NCBI RefSeq assembly: GCF_000787695.1 | Contig: NZ_BBPH01000069.1 | Span: 1 to 45,465 of the forward strand | Direction: 5' to 3' | Length of the DNA stretch: 45,465 nt | Source of the DNA: Paracoccus sp. PAMC 22219 | GTDB taxonomy: Bacteria; Pseudomonadota; Alphaproteobacteria; Rhodobacterales; Rhodobacteraceae | In this document: positions 1-11,240 of the stretch, in pieces | Position numbering within the stretch: position 1 is the first letter of the stretch | Layout: each line of letters starts with the position of its first letter | Translations under genes and position numbers: made by a program | Notes under the pieces: generated by a model | Seen by the model: the letters and a program-made list of their open reading frames with translations, nothing else | Told to the model about the DNA's origin: nothing | Database searches by the model: none

Positions 1-549
1 CTTGGCGGGGCGGCCCGTCGGGCTGATCGGGCATTCGCTTGGCGGCCGCGTGGCCCTGCAGGCGCTGTCCCATGCCGCGCCGGGCAGCATCGGCCGGATC
101 GTCCTGCTGAACGCCGCCGAGTTCCAGGACGCCGCCCAGACCGCGCTGGACAGCCCCGCAGGCCGGGCGGCGAGGTGCTGAACGTCACCGCGCGCGAAAA
201 CGACCTGTTCGATTTCGGGCTGGAACAGCTGCTGTCGCGGGGGCGCAGGCGGGCGCTTGGCGCGGGGCTGGCACAGGCGCGCGCCAACTGGGTGGACCTG
301 CAGATCGACGATGCCGCCACGTTGGAGGCGCTGGAGACCTTGGGCTTTCCCACCGCCCGCGCGGCCCGGCTGATGTCGCATTGGACGCCCTATCAGCGAC
401 AGGGGCTGTTCGCGTTCTATCGCGCGGCGCTGTGCCACCCTTGGGCCCTGCCCCTGGGACTGTTGCGCCACCACCTGCCGCTGCGGCCACAGCCGCGATG
501 GTCGCGGCTGCGGGCGGGACCGGCGGCCCTGGGCGGCATGCGGGCCTAG
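1..549 (+). CDS. alpha/beta fold hydrolase (3' part, frameshifted)
   Basis: This is the C-terminal part of an alpha/beta hydrolase whose beginning lies outside the window. Reading from base 2, a nucleophile elbow GHSLGG is visible, with the putative catalytic Ser at 35-37. This frame stops at 178-180, while the frame one base earlier continues as GEVLNVTARENDLFDF and runs to the TAG at 547-549. One base lost near 160-172, probably from a G run, explains the break. The substrate cannot be told. The stop TAG shares the palindrome CTAG with the stop of the convergent yciB gene. The fold is fairly certain. Whether the break is real cannot be decided here, because unlike the other broken genes this one need not be essential. 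Confidence 0.65.
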   Translation, partial: LGGAARRADRAFAWRPRGPAGAVPCRAGQHRPDRPAERRRVPGRRPDRAGQPRRPGGEVLNVTARENDLFDFGLEQLLSRGRRRALGAGLAQARANWVDLQIDDAATLEALETLGFPTARAARLMSHWTPYQRQGLFAFYRAALCHPWALPLGLLRHHLPLRPQPRWSRLRAGPAALGGMRA

Positions 550-1151
550 GCCTGGCCGTCGTCCTTGGTGGGCAGGGCGTGGTCACGATACAGCTTGGCA
601 TTGCCCAGCAGGAACGCGAACAGCAGCACCGGCAGGCCGAAGGTCTTGAACCAGACCCAGGTGCTGTCCGACAGGTTGCGCCAGACCACCTCGTTGGCGA
701 TGGCCAGCGCCACGAAGAACAGCGCCATGCGCAGGGTCAGCTTGCGCCAGCCTTCGGCGTCCATGGGCAGCGCCTCGAACAGGACGGCGCCCAGCCAGTT
801 GCGGCGCAGCATCAGACCCACGCCCAGGATGGCCGCGAACAGCAGATAGATGATCGTGGGCTTCAGCTTGAAAAAGCGCGGGTCGTTCAGCCAGATCGAC
901 AACCCGCCAAAGACGATGACCAGCACCAGCGTGGCCACCTGCATCGGCGCCAGCTTGCCGGTGATGCGCCACTGAATCGCGGTGGTCAGGATCAGCGCGG
1001 GGATGAAGGCCAGCGTGGCCAGGATGAACCCGCCATAGCTTTGGCCCGCGATGGTCACGGTGTCGTTGCGATACAGCATGAACACCGCAAAGAACAGGAT
1101 CAGGGGGCCGAACTCCAGCGCCGGCTTGACCCAGGGTTTCGTGTTTTCCAT
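546..1151 (-). CDS. yciB: Inner membrane-spanning protein YciB (septation protein A family)
   Basis: The 201-residue hydrophobic protein matches the YciB/IspZ family in length and in character. Conserved-looking segments are KPALEFGPLILFF near the N-terminus, then KPTIIYLLFA and a C-terminal half containing NEVVWR. I count about five to six membrane helices. The family sits in the inner membrane and is linked to envelope integrity and cell division, but its biochemical role is not established. The ATG at 1149-1151 is preceded by an AGGAAGG-like ribosome site. It is the last gene of a minus-strand unit after the DUF1223 protein and the EamA transporter (26 bp gap), and its stop overlaps that of the convergent hydrolase. 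Confidence 0.9.
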   Translation of the reverse strand: MENTKPWVKPALEFGPLILFFAVFMLYRNDTVTIAGQSYGGFILATLAFIPALILTTAIQWRITGKLAPMQVATLVLVIVFGGLSIWLNDPRFFKLKPTIIYLLFAAILGVGLMLRRNWLGAVLFEALPMDAEGWRKLTLRMALFFVALAIANEVVWRNLSDSTWVWFKTFGLPVLLFAFLLGNAKLYRDHALPTKDDGQA

Positions 1152-1177
1152 CCCGACTGCCTTCCTGTGGCCGCCCG

Positions 1178-2076
1178 TCAGGCGGCAAATTCCACGATCA
1201 CCGCGCCAAGCGCGATCAGTGCCATCAGCGCGACGCGCCGCGGCCCCACCTTTTCACCCAGGATGACCCAGCCCACAAGGGCGGCGAACACGGTCGAGGT
1301 CTCTCTCAGCACGGCGGCGCGGCCTACGTCGTCGATGCGGGTGGCCAGCATAACCGACCCGAAACTGGCGAATGCCACGACCGCGCCGATCATCCCGCGC
1401 GCAGCCAGCGGTGCGATTTCCGCACGCGGCAGGGCGACCAGGCGGCGCCAGCTCCACAGCGGCATGAAGATGCCGTCCAGCACGAAGAACCATGCCAGAA
1501 ACGTGAACGGGTTCGCGGCCAGCCGGATGCCCCAGGCGTCATAGGTGGTATAGGCCGCGACCGTCACCCCGGTGATCAGCGCCCAGGCCAGCGCCGGGAC
1601 CAGCGTGTCGCGGCCTACCTGCAGCTTGCGCAGGCTGTTCAGCGCCAGCCCGAAGATGCCGCCGACCAGCAGGCCCAGCCCCACCCACTGCACCGCGTTG
1701 AAGCGTTCGTCAAAGACCACCATCGCGACCAGCACCACGACCAGCGGCGCGGACCCGCGCACGACCGGATAGACGACCGTGAACGCCCCGCGCTGATAGG
1801 TCTTCGCCTGCGCGACCTTGTAGGCGATGTGGATGCCCATCGCGCCCGCCAGCACCGGCCACAGATGCGGTTCCGGCCAAGCACCAGGAACAACGCGACA
1901 GGCAGCGCCAGCAGCAGATAGGACAGGTCGATCGCGGCACGGCTGATCCAAGGATCGTGACGCCCCTTTTGCAGCGCGCCGAAGACCGCGTGCAGGAATG
2001 CCGCGCTGATCGCCAGGATCGACGCCAGCCGCGCACCCTGTTCGGTTCCCGCAATCTGGATGATGAAATCGCCCAT
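1178..2076 (-). CDS. EamA/DMT-family transporter (frameshifted)
   Basis: This is a drug/metabolite-transporter-type membrane protein with repeated hydrophobic helices. The second EamA repeat ends with the typical VFAALVGWVILGEKVGPRR segment. The ATG at 2074-2076 starts one frame (MGDFIIQIAG), which leaves the family pattern after residue 66, at LVLGRNR. The neighbouring frame takes over as PEPHLWPVLAGAMG and runs to the TGA at 1178-1180. One G missing from a GG(G) run near 1875 (plus strand) restores LGPEPHLW and a 299-residue protein, the normal EamA length. The substrate is unknown. It lies 45 bp downstream of the DUF1223 gene and 26 bp upstream of yciB on the same strand, so it is probably co-transcribed with them. 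Confidence 0.8.
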
Positions 2077-2121
2077 GCCGACTGATGGCCCGTACTTGCA
2101 GGATGTGCAAGGCGTGACGGG

Positions 2122-3099
2122 TCAGTCCAGCCGGATCGCCGCCACGATCGGTCCGGGCAAGGCGCGCTTGCCCATCATCTGCTGCACCAGCAGGGCATGG
2201 CGGGTGTCGTCGGGAAAGGACTCGTCCCCCACCAGATCGGCGCGCACCGTCAGGCGCAGCGGCTGCAGGCCGTCCCACCGGGTCAGGTGCTGCATGTTCA
2301 ACACGACGTTGGTATAGACGACGGTCTTGCCGCGGTTCTCTCCGGCGGTGACGTCGACGGGGCGTTCGGAGGCATATCGGATCAGCAGCACGTCGACCTT
2401 GCCGCCCAGATCGGACAGGGGCTGCAGTTCTATCGTCTCTCCGGCGTCGGTGCGGTCGCGTTGGATGGTGACCTGCGCGGGGGCAAAGCGGTGCGCGTCG
2501 ATCAGGCCCATCAGCTGCGCAGGACCCGGCGCGACCGAGGTGTCCTGTCCGTCCACGATCATCTGCGGGGTATAGACCGACCGTTCGCCCACCGCATGGG
2601 CATAGGCGCTTTGGCGTTCGGTGAATTCGGGCCGGGCGAAACTGTCGGCCCAGCCCAGATAGTCCCAGTAATCGACGTGATAGGACAGCGGCAGGACATC
2701 GTGCTGCCCCGACAGCATGGTCAGCATCGCATCGGCCGGCGGACAGGATGAACACCCCTGCGAGGTGAACAGCTCGACCACCACCGGCAGGTTGGCCGAG
2801 GGCAGATCGGCGGTCACCGGCGGCGCGGCGTCCGTCGGCGCAAAGCCGTTCACGCCCCCCGATTCCGTCAGCGACAGCGCCGAGGGGATCTGTCGACCCG
2901 CATCGTCGGGGGCCAGGATCAGCGGCGCCTCTGCCCTGTCCGTGCGGTCCGGGCCGGGACCGGGCGCGCTGCGCGAGGTGATGTCGGCATGGCCCGCGTC
3001 CTGTGCCAATCCCGGCACCGCGGCCAGCATCGCCACCAACAGCGCGGCCCGGCCCATCCCGCGGCGCGGCCGCAACGCAGATCGGGGCCACAGGGCCAT
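2122..3099 (-). CDS. DUF1223 domain secreted thioredoxin-like protein
   Basis: This 325-residue protein begins at the ATG 3097-3099. It has a basic N-terminus (RPRRGMGRAALL) and a hydrophobic segment ending AVPGLAQDA, which is a likely signal peptide, so it should be periplasmic. The DUF1223 core starts with VVELFTSQGCSSCPPAD, which carries a CxxC motif, and continues with the family signature SYHVDYWDYLGW. The fold is thioredoxin-like and the function is not established; thiol redox work in the periplasm is an inference. It is divergent from acnA (234 bp gap) and leads the unit with the EamA transporter and yciB. The reading frame stays open far upstream into antisense acnA, but the signal peptide fixes the start near 3099 (an internal ATG at about 3055 is an alternative). 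Confidence 0.85.
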   Translation of the reverse strand: MALWPRSALRPRRGMGRAALLVAMLAAVPGLAQDAGHADITSRSAPGPGPDRTDRAEAPLILAPDDAGRQIPSALSLTESGGVNGFAPTDAAPPVTADLPSANLPVVVELFTSQGCSSCPPADAMLTMLSGQHDVLPLSYHVDYWDYLGWADSFARPEFTERQSAYAHAVGERSVYTPQMIVDGQDTSVAPGPAQLMGLIDAHRFAPAQVTIQRDRTDAGETIELQPLSDLGGKVDVLLIRYASERPVDVTAGENRGKTVVYTNVVLNMQHLTRWDGLQPLRLTVRADLVGDESFPDDTRHALLVQQMMGKRALPGPIVAAIRLD

Positions 3100-3203
3100 C
3101 GGATTTTTCCCGTCATGTCTCACACACAGGGTGTTAGCGGGTGGCGGGGCGAAAGACCAAATCAAGGCTTCGTCACCACGCGCATCGGTGGGGTGCGTGC
3201 CTC

Positions 3204-3232
3204 TTGAGCAACAGCGAAGGATATGGTATGCA
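3204..3232 (+). promoter_or_regulatory. Candidate sigma-70 promoter of acnA
   Basis: TTGAGC (3204-3209) and TATGCA (3227-3232) are separated by 17 bp, in the divergent gap upstream of acnA. This is the best -35/-10 pair I can see in that gap. The -10 element lies inside the dyad at 3223-3244, which suggests control by a DNA-binding protein. The start of transcription would be near 3240. Confidence 0.45.
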
Positions 3233-3244
3233 ATCGCATACAAT
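3223..3244. promoter_or_regulatory. Inverted repeat (candidate operator) at the acnA promoter
   Basis: Two 9-bp arms, ATGGTATGC and GCATACAAT, flank the spacer AATC and match at 8 of 9 positions as an inverted repeat. The inner six (GTATGC/GCATAC) are perfect. The dyad covers the candidate -10 element of acnA. Its size and layout fit a dimeric helix-turn-helix regulator, for example of the GntR type, but I cannot name the protein. Confidence 0.5.
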
Positions 3245-3333
3245 TCGCGACGCAACCCTTGCGCGATGCCCCCCGATGGGGCAAAGCAAGGCACACGCCG
3301 GACCCATCCATTCTTGCAGACAGGGAGGCCTTG

Positions 3334-6113
<2,780 letters not shown>

Positions 6114-6132
6114 TCGGCCTACAACGCAAACG

Positions 6133-6164
6133 AAAACCCCCGGCACCGCGCCGGGGGTTTTTTT
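6133..6164. terminator. Rho-independent terminator after acnA (bidirectional)
   Basis: A 12-bp stem, with arms 6133-6144 and 6150-6161 (AAAACCCCCGGC and its complement), encloses the 5-base loop ACCGC. It is followed by an unbroken T run through 6164. The A run on the other side lets it also stop transcription coming from the convergent ggt gene. Confidence 0.9.
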
Positions 6165-6282
6165 GTGGCCAAGGCCAAGGCGGGCATCGGGTCACGGCAA
6201 GAACGGCATCTCCGTTGTCCAAATACCCGCGGGGGTAGCCGCGCAGCGGACGGGGGCGGCATCCCCCTGCCCGGCCCGCGGA

Positions 6283-8088
6283 TCAGCCGCCGATGGCGAC
6301 CCCCTCCCGGCGCGGATCGGCGCCGCCCTCCAACCCGTCGGGCGTCATGACGATCCCCTGCAGGCCCGAAGTCAGTTCCGTCTCGTTCAGCTCGAACCCC
6401 ATTGCGGTCAAGCCATCGGCCAGCGCCGCGGGCAGCCCCGCCTCGACATCCATCGGACCGAAACGGTTCACCAGGTTCGGCCCGGCCACGGCGGCCTGGA
6501 TGTCCAGCCCCCAGTCCAGATGCGCCACGATGGCGCGGGCGACATAGCCGATGATGCGGCTGCCCCCCGGCGATCCGATCACCATCGCGGGCGCCCCGTC
6601 GCGCAGCACGATGGTCGGCGCCATCGACGACCGCGGCCGCTTGCCCGGCGCGATGGCATTGGCGACGGGCCAGCCGTCGGCATCATGCGTCTCAAAGCTG
6701 AAATCGGTCAGTTCGTTGTTCAGCAGAAAGCCTGCGGCCATCACCCGCGATCCGAAACCGTTCTCGATGGTGGTGGTCATCGACAGGGCGTTGCCGTCGC
6801 CGTCCACGATGGAGATATGCGTGGTCGAGGGCAGTTCCAGCGCACTGTCCTGACCCCACAGGGCGGCATGGCTCCAGCCGGGCTGGCCGGCGGTGACCTC
6901 GGGCAGACTGTCGTCCCCCTGCAGCAGGGCCGCGCGTTCGTCCAGATAGGCCTGGTCAATCAGCCCCTCGGTCGGCATCGGCACGTGATCGGCATCCGCC
7001 ATGTAGCGGCCGCGATCCGCGAAGGCCAGGCGCGAGGCATCGCCGATCAGCCGCCACGCCTCGGGGCTTTCGGCACCCAGGCTGGCCAGGTCATAGCCGC
7101 CAAGCATTCCCAGGATCTGCCCCACCGTCAGCCCCCCGGACGAGGGCGGGCCCATGCCGCAGACGTCGTGATCCCGGTATTCGACGCAGACCGCCGGGCG
7201 TTCCACGACGCGATAGGCGGCCAGATCGGCCTGCGTCAGCAGGCCCGGATTGTCCTCGGCCCCGCGCACGGCGGCAACGATCTGGTCCGCGATGGGCCCC
7301 TCATAGATTGCATCCGCCCCATCGCGGGCCATCGCCCGCAGCGTGTCCGCATAGGCAAGGTTGGTCAGGCTCGCCCCCTGCGCGACGGGCTGGCCGCCCG
7401 GAAAGAAATAGTCGGTCGTGGCCGGATAGCGGGCCAGCGCATCGCCTTCGGACGCGACCAGCGAGGCCAGCCGCGGCGACACCGTGAACCCGTCCTGGGC
7501 CAGGTCGATGCCGTCCTGGAACAGCCCGGCCCAGTTTGCGCGGCCCCATTTGCGATGCGCGACCTCCAGCAGGCGCGGCGTGCCGGGGGTGCCGACGGAC
7601 CGGCCGCCCACGACCGCCTCCATGAAGTCCAGCGGCTGGCCGTCATCGTCCTGAAACAGCGTGGGCGTGGCGGCCATCGGTGCGGTCTCGCGGCCGTCCA
7701 GCGTCGTCACCTCGCCCGTCGCGGCGTCGTACCAGACCAGGAACGCGCCGCCGCCCAAGCCGGAACTTTGCGGCTCCACCAGGCCCAGTACGACCTGGAC
7801 CGCAACCATCGCGTCCGCCGCACTGCCGCCCTGTTCCAGAACGCGGGCGCCAGCCTGCACGGCCAGCGGATGGGCCGCGCTGATCATCCAGTCGGGGGCG
7901 GTGACGGGGCGACCTTCGGCCTTGGCGGCCAGCCCGTCGCGTGCGGCCTGCGTCAGATCACCAAAGCCGTCGGTTGCGACCTGCGTGCCGGACGCGCCCT
8001 CGGGCGCGATCGCATCGGTCGCCTGCTGGGCAATGCCCCACGTCGTGCTGCCCATCAGCAGCGCCAGTGCCAGACCTGTCCGCGTCAT
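6283..8088 (-). CDS. ggt: Gamma-glutamyltransferase (glutathione hydrolase), Ntn-type proenzyme
   Basis: The 601-residue precursor has an N-terminal signal peptide (hydrophobic ALALLMGSTTWGIAQ), so the enzyme should work in the periplasm. It hydrolyses glutathione or transfers its gamma-glutamyl group. The self-cleavage site and nucleophile are the first Thr of STTHISIVD, at residue 422 (codon 6823-6825). The oxyanion-loop motif GSPGGSR lies further on, and the large-subunit motif SGLGGGAFLV is present. Length fits the family. It follows ccmG on the same strand with a 71-bp gap and may be read through from the ccm genes, or have its own promoter. The window also encodes glutathione synthase (gshB), so it holds a step of both synthesis and breakdown. 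Confidence 0.93.
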   Translation of the reverse strand: MTRTGLALALLMGSTTWGIAQQATDAIAPEGASGTQVATDGFGDLTQAARDGLAAKAEGRPVTAPDWMISAAHPLAVQAGARVLEQGGSAADAMVAVQVVLGLVEPQSSGLGGGAFLVWYDAATGEVTTLDGRETAPMAATPTLFQDDDGQPLDFMEAVVGGRSVGTPGTPRLLEVAHRKWGRANWAGLFQDGIDLAQDGFTVSPRLASLVASEGDALARYPATTDYFFPGGQPVAQGASLTNLAYADTLRAMARDGADAIYEGPIADQIVAAVRGAEDNPGLLTQADLAAYRVVERPAVCVEYRDHDVCGMGPPSSGGLTVGQILGMLGGYDLASLGAESPEAWRLIGDASRLAFADRGRYMADADHVPMPTEGLIDQAYLDERAALLQGDDSLPEVTAGQPGWSHAALWGQDSALELPSTTHISIVDGDGNALSMTTTIENGFGSRVMAAGFLLNNELTDFSFETHDADGWPVANAIAPGKRPRSSMAPTIVLRDGAPAMVIGSPGGSRIIGYVARAIVAHLDWGLDIQAAVAGPNLVNRFGPMDVEAGLPAALADGLTAMGFELNETELTSGLQGIVMTPDGLEGGADPRREGVAIGG

Positions 8089-8159
8089 CTGCCGTCTCCC
8101 CTATTTGTGCGTGCCTTTGGGTCAGCATGTCGCGCAAGGGGCCGGGGTGCAAGCGCGGC

Positions 8160-8702
8160 CTAGTCCTGATCGGCCAGCGCGCGTTCCAGTTCGGGCAGGA
8201 AGCGGGCCTGATAGTCGGCATCGACCAGTGGCCCGGCGAACCGATACAGAACCGTCCCGTCGCCATCGACGATGAAGGTTTCGGGCGGGGCGGTCACGCC
8301 CCAATCGATCGCGGTGCGCCCGCGCGGATCGGTCGCCTGCGCGGCAAAGGGGTCGCCGTCGGCGGACAGAAACTCCAGCGCATTGGAATCGATGTCGCGC
8401 AGATCGACGCCATAGACGGGCAGCTGATCGGACAGGGCCATCAGGGTCGGGTGTTCGATCCGGCAGGGCGGGCACCAGCTGGCCCAGAAATTGACCAGCT
8501 TGACGCCCGGTTCGCGCAGCATCGCATCGGTCAGCTGCACCTTGCCCGGAAGGGTCGTGGCGGGCACCGGCGGCGCCTGACGGCCGATCATGGCCGACGG
8601 GACCGACCCCGGATCATCGCGGTTCATGCCCCACAGGAACGTCGCGGCGAGTGCCGCGAAGGCCAGCGGCGGCAGCAGCATCAGGGGCGCGATCCTAGCC
8701 AT
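8160..8702 (-). CDS. ccmG: Thiol:disulfide interchange protein CcmG/DsbE
   Basis: This 180-residue membrane-anchored thioredoxin has an N-terminal helix (about residues 5-25) and then a periplasmic thioredoxin domain with WASWCPPC, active-site Cys77 and Cys80. In System I cytochrome c maturation it reduces the CXXCH cysteines of the apocytochrome before heme attachment. The later segment DWGVTAPPETFIVD contains the cis-proline loop typical of CcmG. The ATG at 8700-8702 overlaps the end of ccmD by 8 bp, and this start gives a proper membrane anchor; an upstream in-frame ATG would add 16 residues of antisense-like sequence. It is the last ccm gene of the unit. Confidence 0.92.
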   Translation of the reverse strand: MARIAPLMLLPPLAFAALAATFLWGMNRDDPGSVPSAMIGRQAPPVPATTLPGKVQLTDAMLREPGVKLVNFWASWCPPCRIEHPTLMALSDQLPVYGVDLRDIDSNALEFLSADGDPFAAQATDPRGRTAIDWGVTAPPETFIVDGDGTVLYRFAGPLVDADYQARFLPELERALADQD

Positions 8703-8838
8703 TGCGTTCGAACTCCTGCAGGGCGCGGCGGGCGCGAGCGTTGGCCGCAACGGTGTGCCAGACCAGCCCCGCGATCAGCGCCAGGCTGACGCCATAGGCG
8801 GCCAGCACGGTGCCGGCATATTGTCCAAGATCGATCAT
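8695..8838 (-). CDS. ccmD: Heme exporter protein CcmD
   Basis: This is a very small, 47-residue, single-helix membrane protein, MIDLGQYAGTVLAAYG at the start, with a basic, Arg-rich tail (ANARARRALQEF). CcmD holds the CcmC-heme-CcmE complex together so that holo-CcmE can be released. It is identified mainly by size, topology and its fixed place between ccmC and ccmG. Its ATG overlaps the ccmC stop (ATGA), and its TAG at 8695-8697 lies inside the beginning of ccmG. Confidence 0.9.
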   Translation of the reverse strand: MIDLGQYAGTVLAAYGVSLALIAGLVWHTVAANARARRALQEFERNG

Positions 8839-9560
8839 GCGCGCATGTCCCTGGCTTGCAGCGCGGCCAGGCGGCGCTTGCGGATTTCGGTTCGGGTGCG
8901 GATCAGGATCAGCGCCAGCGTCAGCAGGAGGAACCCCAGCATCGACAGATACAACGGGTAGCGATAGACGGCAGACATGCGTTCCCCCGGCGCAACCGAC
9001 AGGCTGGCCCCCTGGTGCAGGCCCTGGTTCCAGAACAGCACGGCATAGCGCGACAGCAGCGCAAAGACGGACCCCACAAGGCACAGCACGCCCGTCAGGT
9101 CGGCGGCGCTGTCCGGATCCTCGACCGAGGACCACAGCGCGATATAGCCGATATAGAACAGGAACAGGATCAGGAACGAGGTCAGCCGCGGATCCCATTC
9201 CCACCACGTCCCCCACATCGGCTGGCCCCAGATGGCCCCGGTCGCCAACGCGATCAGCGTCATCACCGCCCCGATGGGGGCTGCGGCGCGGGCCGCCAAT
9301 GCGCTCACGTGATGGCGGCGGATGATCCAGATCAGCGACGCGACCAGCATCATCACCCAGATGTTGATGGCCATCATCGCGGCGGGGACATGCAGGAAGA
9401 CGATCTTGACCGTCGATCCCTGCCGGAAATCTTCAGGCGTCAGGAACCCCCAGACCACCCCGCCCACGCAGCAGATCGCGGCGCTGCCGACCAGCCAGGG
9501 CAAGGCCCCTTCGGTGGTGCGCATGAACTTGGCGGGGTTTGCGTATTCCCAGATCGACAT
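8835..9560 (-). CDS. ccmC: Heme ABC transporter permease / heme handling protein CcmC
   Basis: CcmC is a six-helix inner-membrane protein that delivers heme to the chaperone CcmE. The tryptophan-rich periplasmic loop WGTWWEWD (residues 116-123) and flanking conserved histidines (FLHVPAA near 57, and the His in NQGLHQG) are visible and are the heme-binding features of the family. The ATG at 9558-9560 gives 241 residues starting MSIWEYANP, which matches CcmC starts better than the longer open frame. The stop overlaps ccmD's start. Confidence 0.95.
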   Translation of the reverse strand: MSIWEYANPAKFMRTTEGALPWLVGSAAICCVGGVVWGFLTPEDFRQGSTVKIVFLHVPAAMMAINIWVMMLVASLIWIIRRHHVSALAARAAAPIGAVMTLIALATGAIWGQPMWGTWWEWDPRLTSFLILFLFYIGYIALWSSVEDPDSAADLTGVLCLVGSVFALLSRYAVLFWNQGLHQGASLSVAPGERMSAVYRYPLYLSMLGFLLLTLALILIRTRTEIRKRRLAALQARDMRA

Positions 9561-9603
9561 GTGTCCGTGTATTCCCTGTTTTCCCCGCGCCCTCAAGGGC
9601 ATC

Positions 9604-10260
9604 TCACCGCAGATTGACCCGCAGCGCCGCCGCCGCCGCCAGCGGGATCAGCGCCAGCACCGCCAGCGTGATGCCGGCCAGAAACACCAGCGGCGTGGTG
9701 ATGGCCTGCCCCTCGACCCCGCGGCGGGTGATCTCGGCGCCAAAGATCAGTGTGGGGATATACAGCGGCAGGACCAACAGCGACAAAAGCAGCCCCCCCC
9801 GGCGCAGGCCGACGGTGATCGCCGCCCCGAACGCGCCCAGCATCGACAGCGCCGGCGTGCCCAGGGCCAGCGACAGGACCAGCGCCGGCACCGCCTGCAT
9901 CGGCAGGTGCAGCAGCACCCCGAACAGCGGCGCGGCCAGCACCAGCGGCAGGCCGGTGGTGATCCAGTGTGCCAGGGCCTTGATCGCGACCGCACCCTCC
10001 AGCGGCAGGGGCGCGGTGGCCAGCAGATCCAGGCTGCCATCCTCGTGGTCCAGCGCAAAGATGCGGTCCAGCGACAGAAGACAGGCCAACAGCGCGCCGA
10101 CCCACAGGATGCCCGGCGCCACGGGGGCCAGCGTCGCGCGGTCCGGACCGACACCAAAGGGCACCAGCGCCGACAGGATCAGGAAGAACGCGACACCCAG
10201 GCCGAAGCCGCCGCCCGCCCGCGTGGCCAGACGCATGTCGCGGATCAGCAGCGCGATCAT
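9604..10260 (-). CDS. ccmB: Heme exporter permease CcmB
   Basis: This 218-residue integral membrane protein has six predicted helices. It starts [18 protein letters not shown] and contains [13 protein letters not shown], a recognisable CcmB segment. It pairs with the ATPase CcmA to release holo-CcmE from CcmC. The ATG at 10258-10260 overlaps the ccmA stop (ATGA), which fixes the start and suggests translational coupling. A 43-bp gap separates it from ccmC. Confidence 0.95.
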   Translation of the reverse strand: MIALLIRDMRLATRAGGGFGLGVAFFLILSALVPFGVGPDRATLAPVAPGILWVGALLACLLSLDRIFALDHEDGSLDLLATAPLPLEGAVAIKALAHWITTGLPLVLAAPLFGVLLHLPMQAVPALVLSLALGTPALSMLGAFGAAITVGLRRGGLLLSLLVLPLYIPTLIFGAEITRRGVEGQAITTPLVFLAGITLAVLALIPLAAAAALRVNLR

Positions 10261-10888
10261 CCGAACGCCTCGTTGAAGCCCGACGGCCGCGCGACGGGCG
10301 CGCCGGGGCGGGCGCGGAACGGGGTCAGGTCCAGCACGCGCGCCTGCGGCAGGTCCAGGTCGATATGCGTGGCGATCAGGGCGGCCCCGCCCTGCCCCAG
10401 GTGGTCGGCCACCACCTGCACAAGCGCGCGACAGATGCGGCGTCCAGCGACACCGTCGGCTCGTCCAGCACCCACAGCGGGCGGCCCGTGACCAGCAGCC
10501 GGGCAAGGCCCAGCCTGCGTTTCTGGCCCGCCGACAGCGCCGCGGCGGGGCGCGCGGCCAAGGACGTCAGGTCCATTGCGGCCAGCGCGCGGTCCACGCC
10601 CTGCCCGCCAAAGACCTGCGCCCAGAATGTCAGGTTCTCCCGCGCCGTCAGCGCCGGTTTCAGCCCGTCGGCATGGGCGGCATAGGCGACGGCGTCGTCG
10701 GCCATGTCGATCCGCCCCGCGACGGGGGATTGCAGCCCCGCGATGGTGCGCAGCAGCGTGGTCTTGCCCAGACCGTTCGGCCCGCGCAGGATCAGCGCCT
10801 GACCGGATTCGAGTGTAAAGCTGACGCCTTCGACCGTCCGCAGACCCCCGCGCGCGACGGCAAGGTCGTGGACGGCCAGCAGGCTCAC
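10257..10888 (-). CDS. ccmA: Heme exporter ATP-binding protein CcmA (frameshifted)
   Basis: This is an ABC ATPase. Walker A is GPNGLGKTT, the signature motif is [14 protein letters not shown], and Walker B is PLWVLDEP. It drives the CcmAB complex in cytochrome c maturation. The start is GTG at 10886-10888, overlapping the upstream gene's TGA. After Walker B the frame breaks (SLDAASV), and the neighbouring frame continues [15 protein letters not shown], including the H-loop His of LIATHID, to the TGA at 10257-10259. One base lost near 10430 (CC to C on the coding strand) explains it. The restored length is 210 residues, normal for CcmA. CcmA is needed for all c-type cytochromes, so a real break is unlikely. 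Confidence 0.9.
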
Positions 10889-11240
10889 ACGGGGATCAGG
10901 GCGCAGGCGACGCGCCGCCCCTCGGACAGGGTGACGTTGTAGGTGCGCGCCGCGGTGGCAGAGGCCATCGCCTCGACCCGGACGCCAAGCGCGTCCAACT
11001 GCGCCGCCAGTTCGCGCGGGGCATAGGCGACCTGGGCGCCAAGGCCCAGGAACAGCACGTCCACCCGCCCGGCCAGCGCAAGCAGCGGACCGGGATCGTC
11101 CAGCCCGCCCCAAGGGGTCACGCGGGCCGCCTCGACGACCTGAGCCCCCTGATGGACCTTTCCGCCGATGCGGAAAATCCGGGGCCATAGCCGTCGACCG
11201 CGTTCTGGCCAGAGAAATCCGTGGGCACCAGCGCGGGCAT
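10885..11240 (-). CDS. Mth938-like (DUF498) domain protein (frameshifted)
   Basis: This small protein of the Mth938/NDUFAF3-like family, about 118 residues when repaired, starts [21 protein letters not shown] and ends [16 protein letters not shown]. Bacterial members have no firm function; a eukaryotic relative, NDUFAF3, helps assemble complex I. The frame breaks near 11174-11177: one base lost from a T run on the coding strand separates GYGPGF from [10 protein letters not shown]. The ATG overlaps the secF stop by one base, and its TGA overlaps the ccmA GTG. It is therefore a tight bridge between the sec and ccm genes. The family call is by recognition and is fairly good. Confidence 0.75.

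Noticed and set aside
8703..8750. Longer N-terminus for CcmG
   Set aside because: The extra 16 residues lack hydrophobic character and lie fully inside ccmD; the start at 8702 gives the proper membrane anchor.
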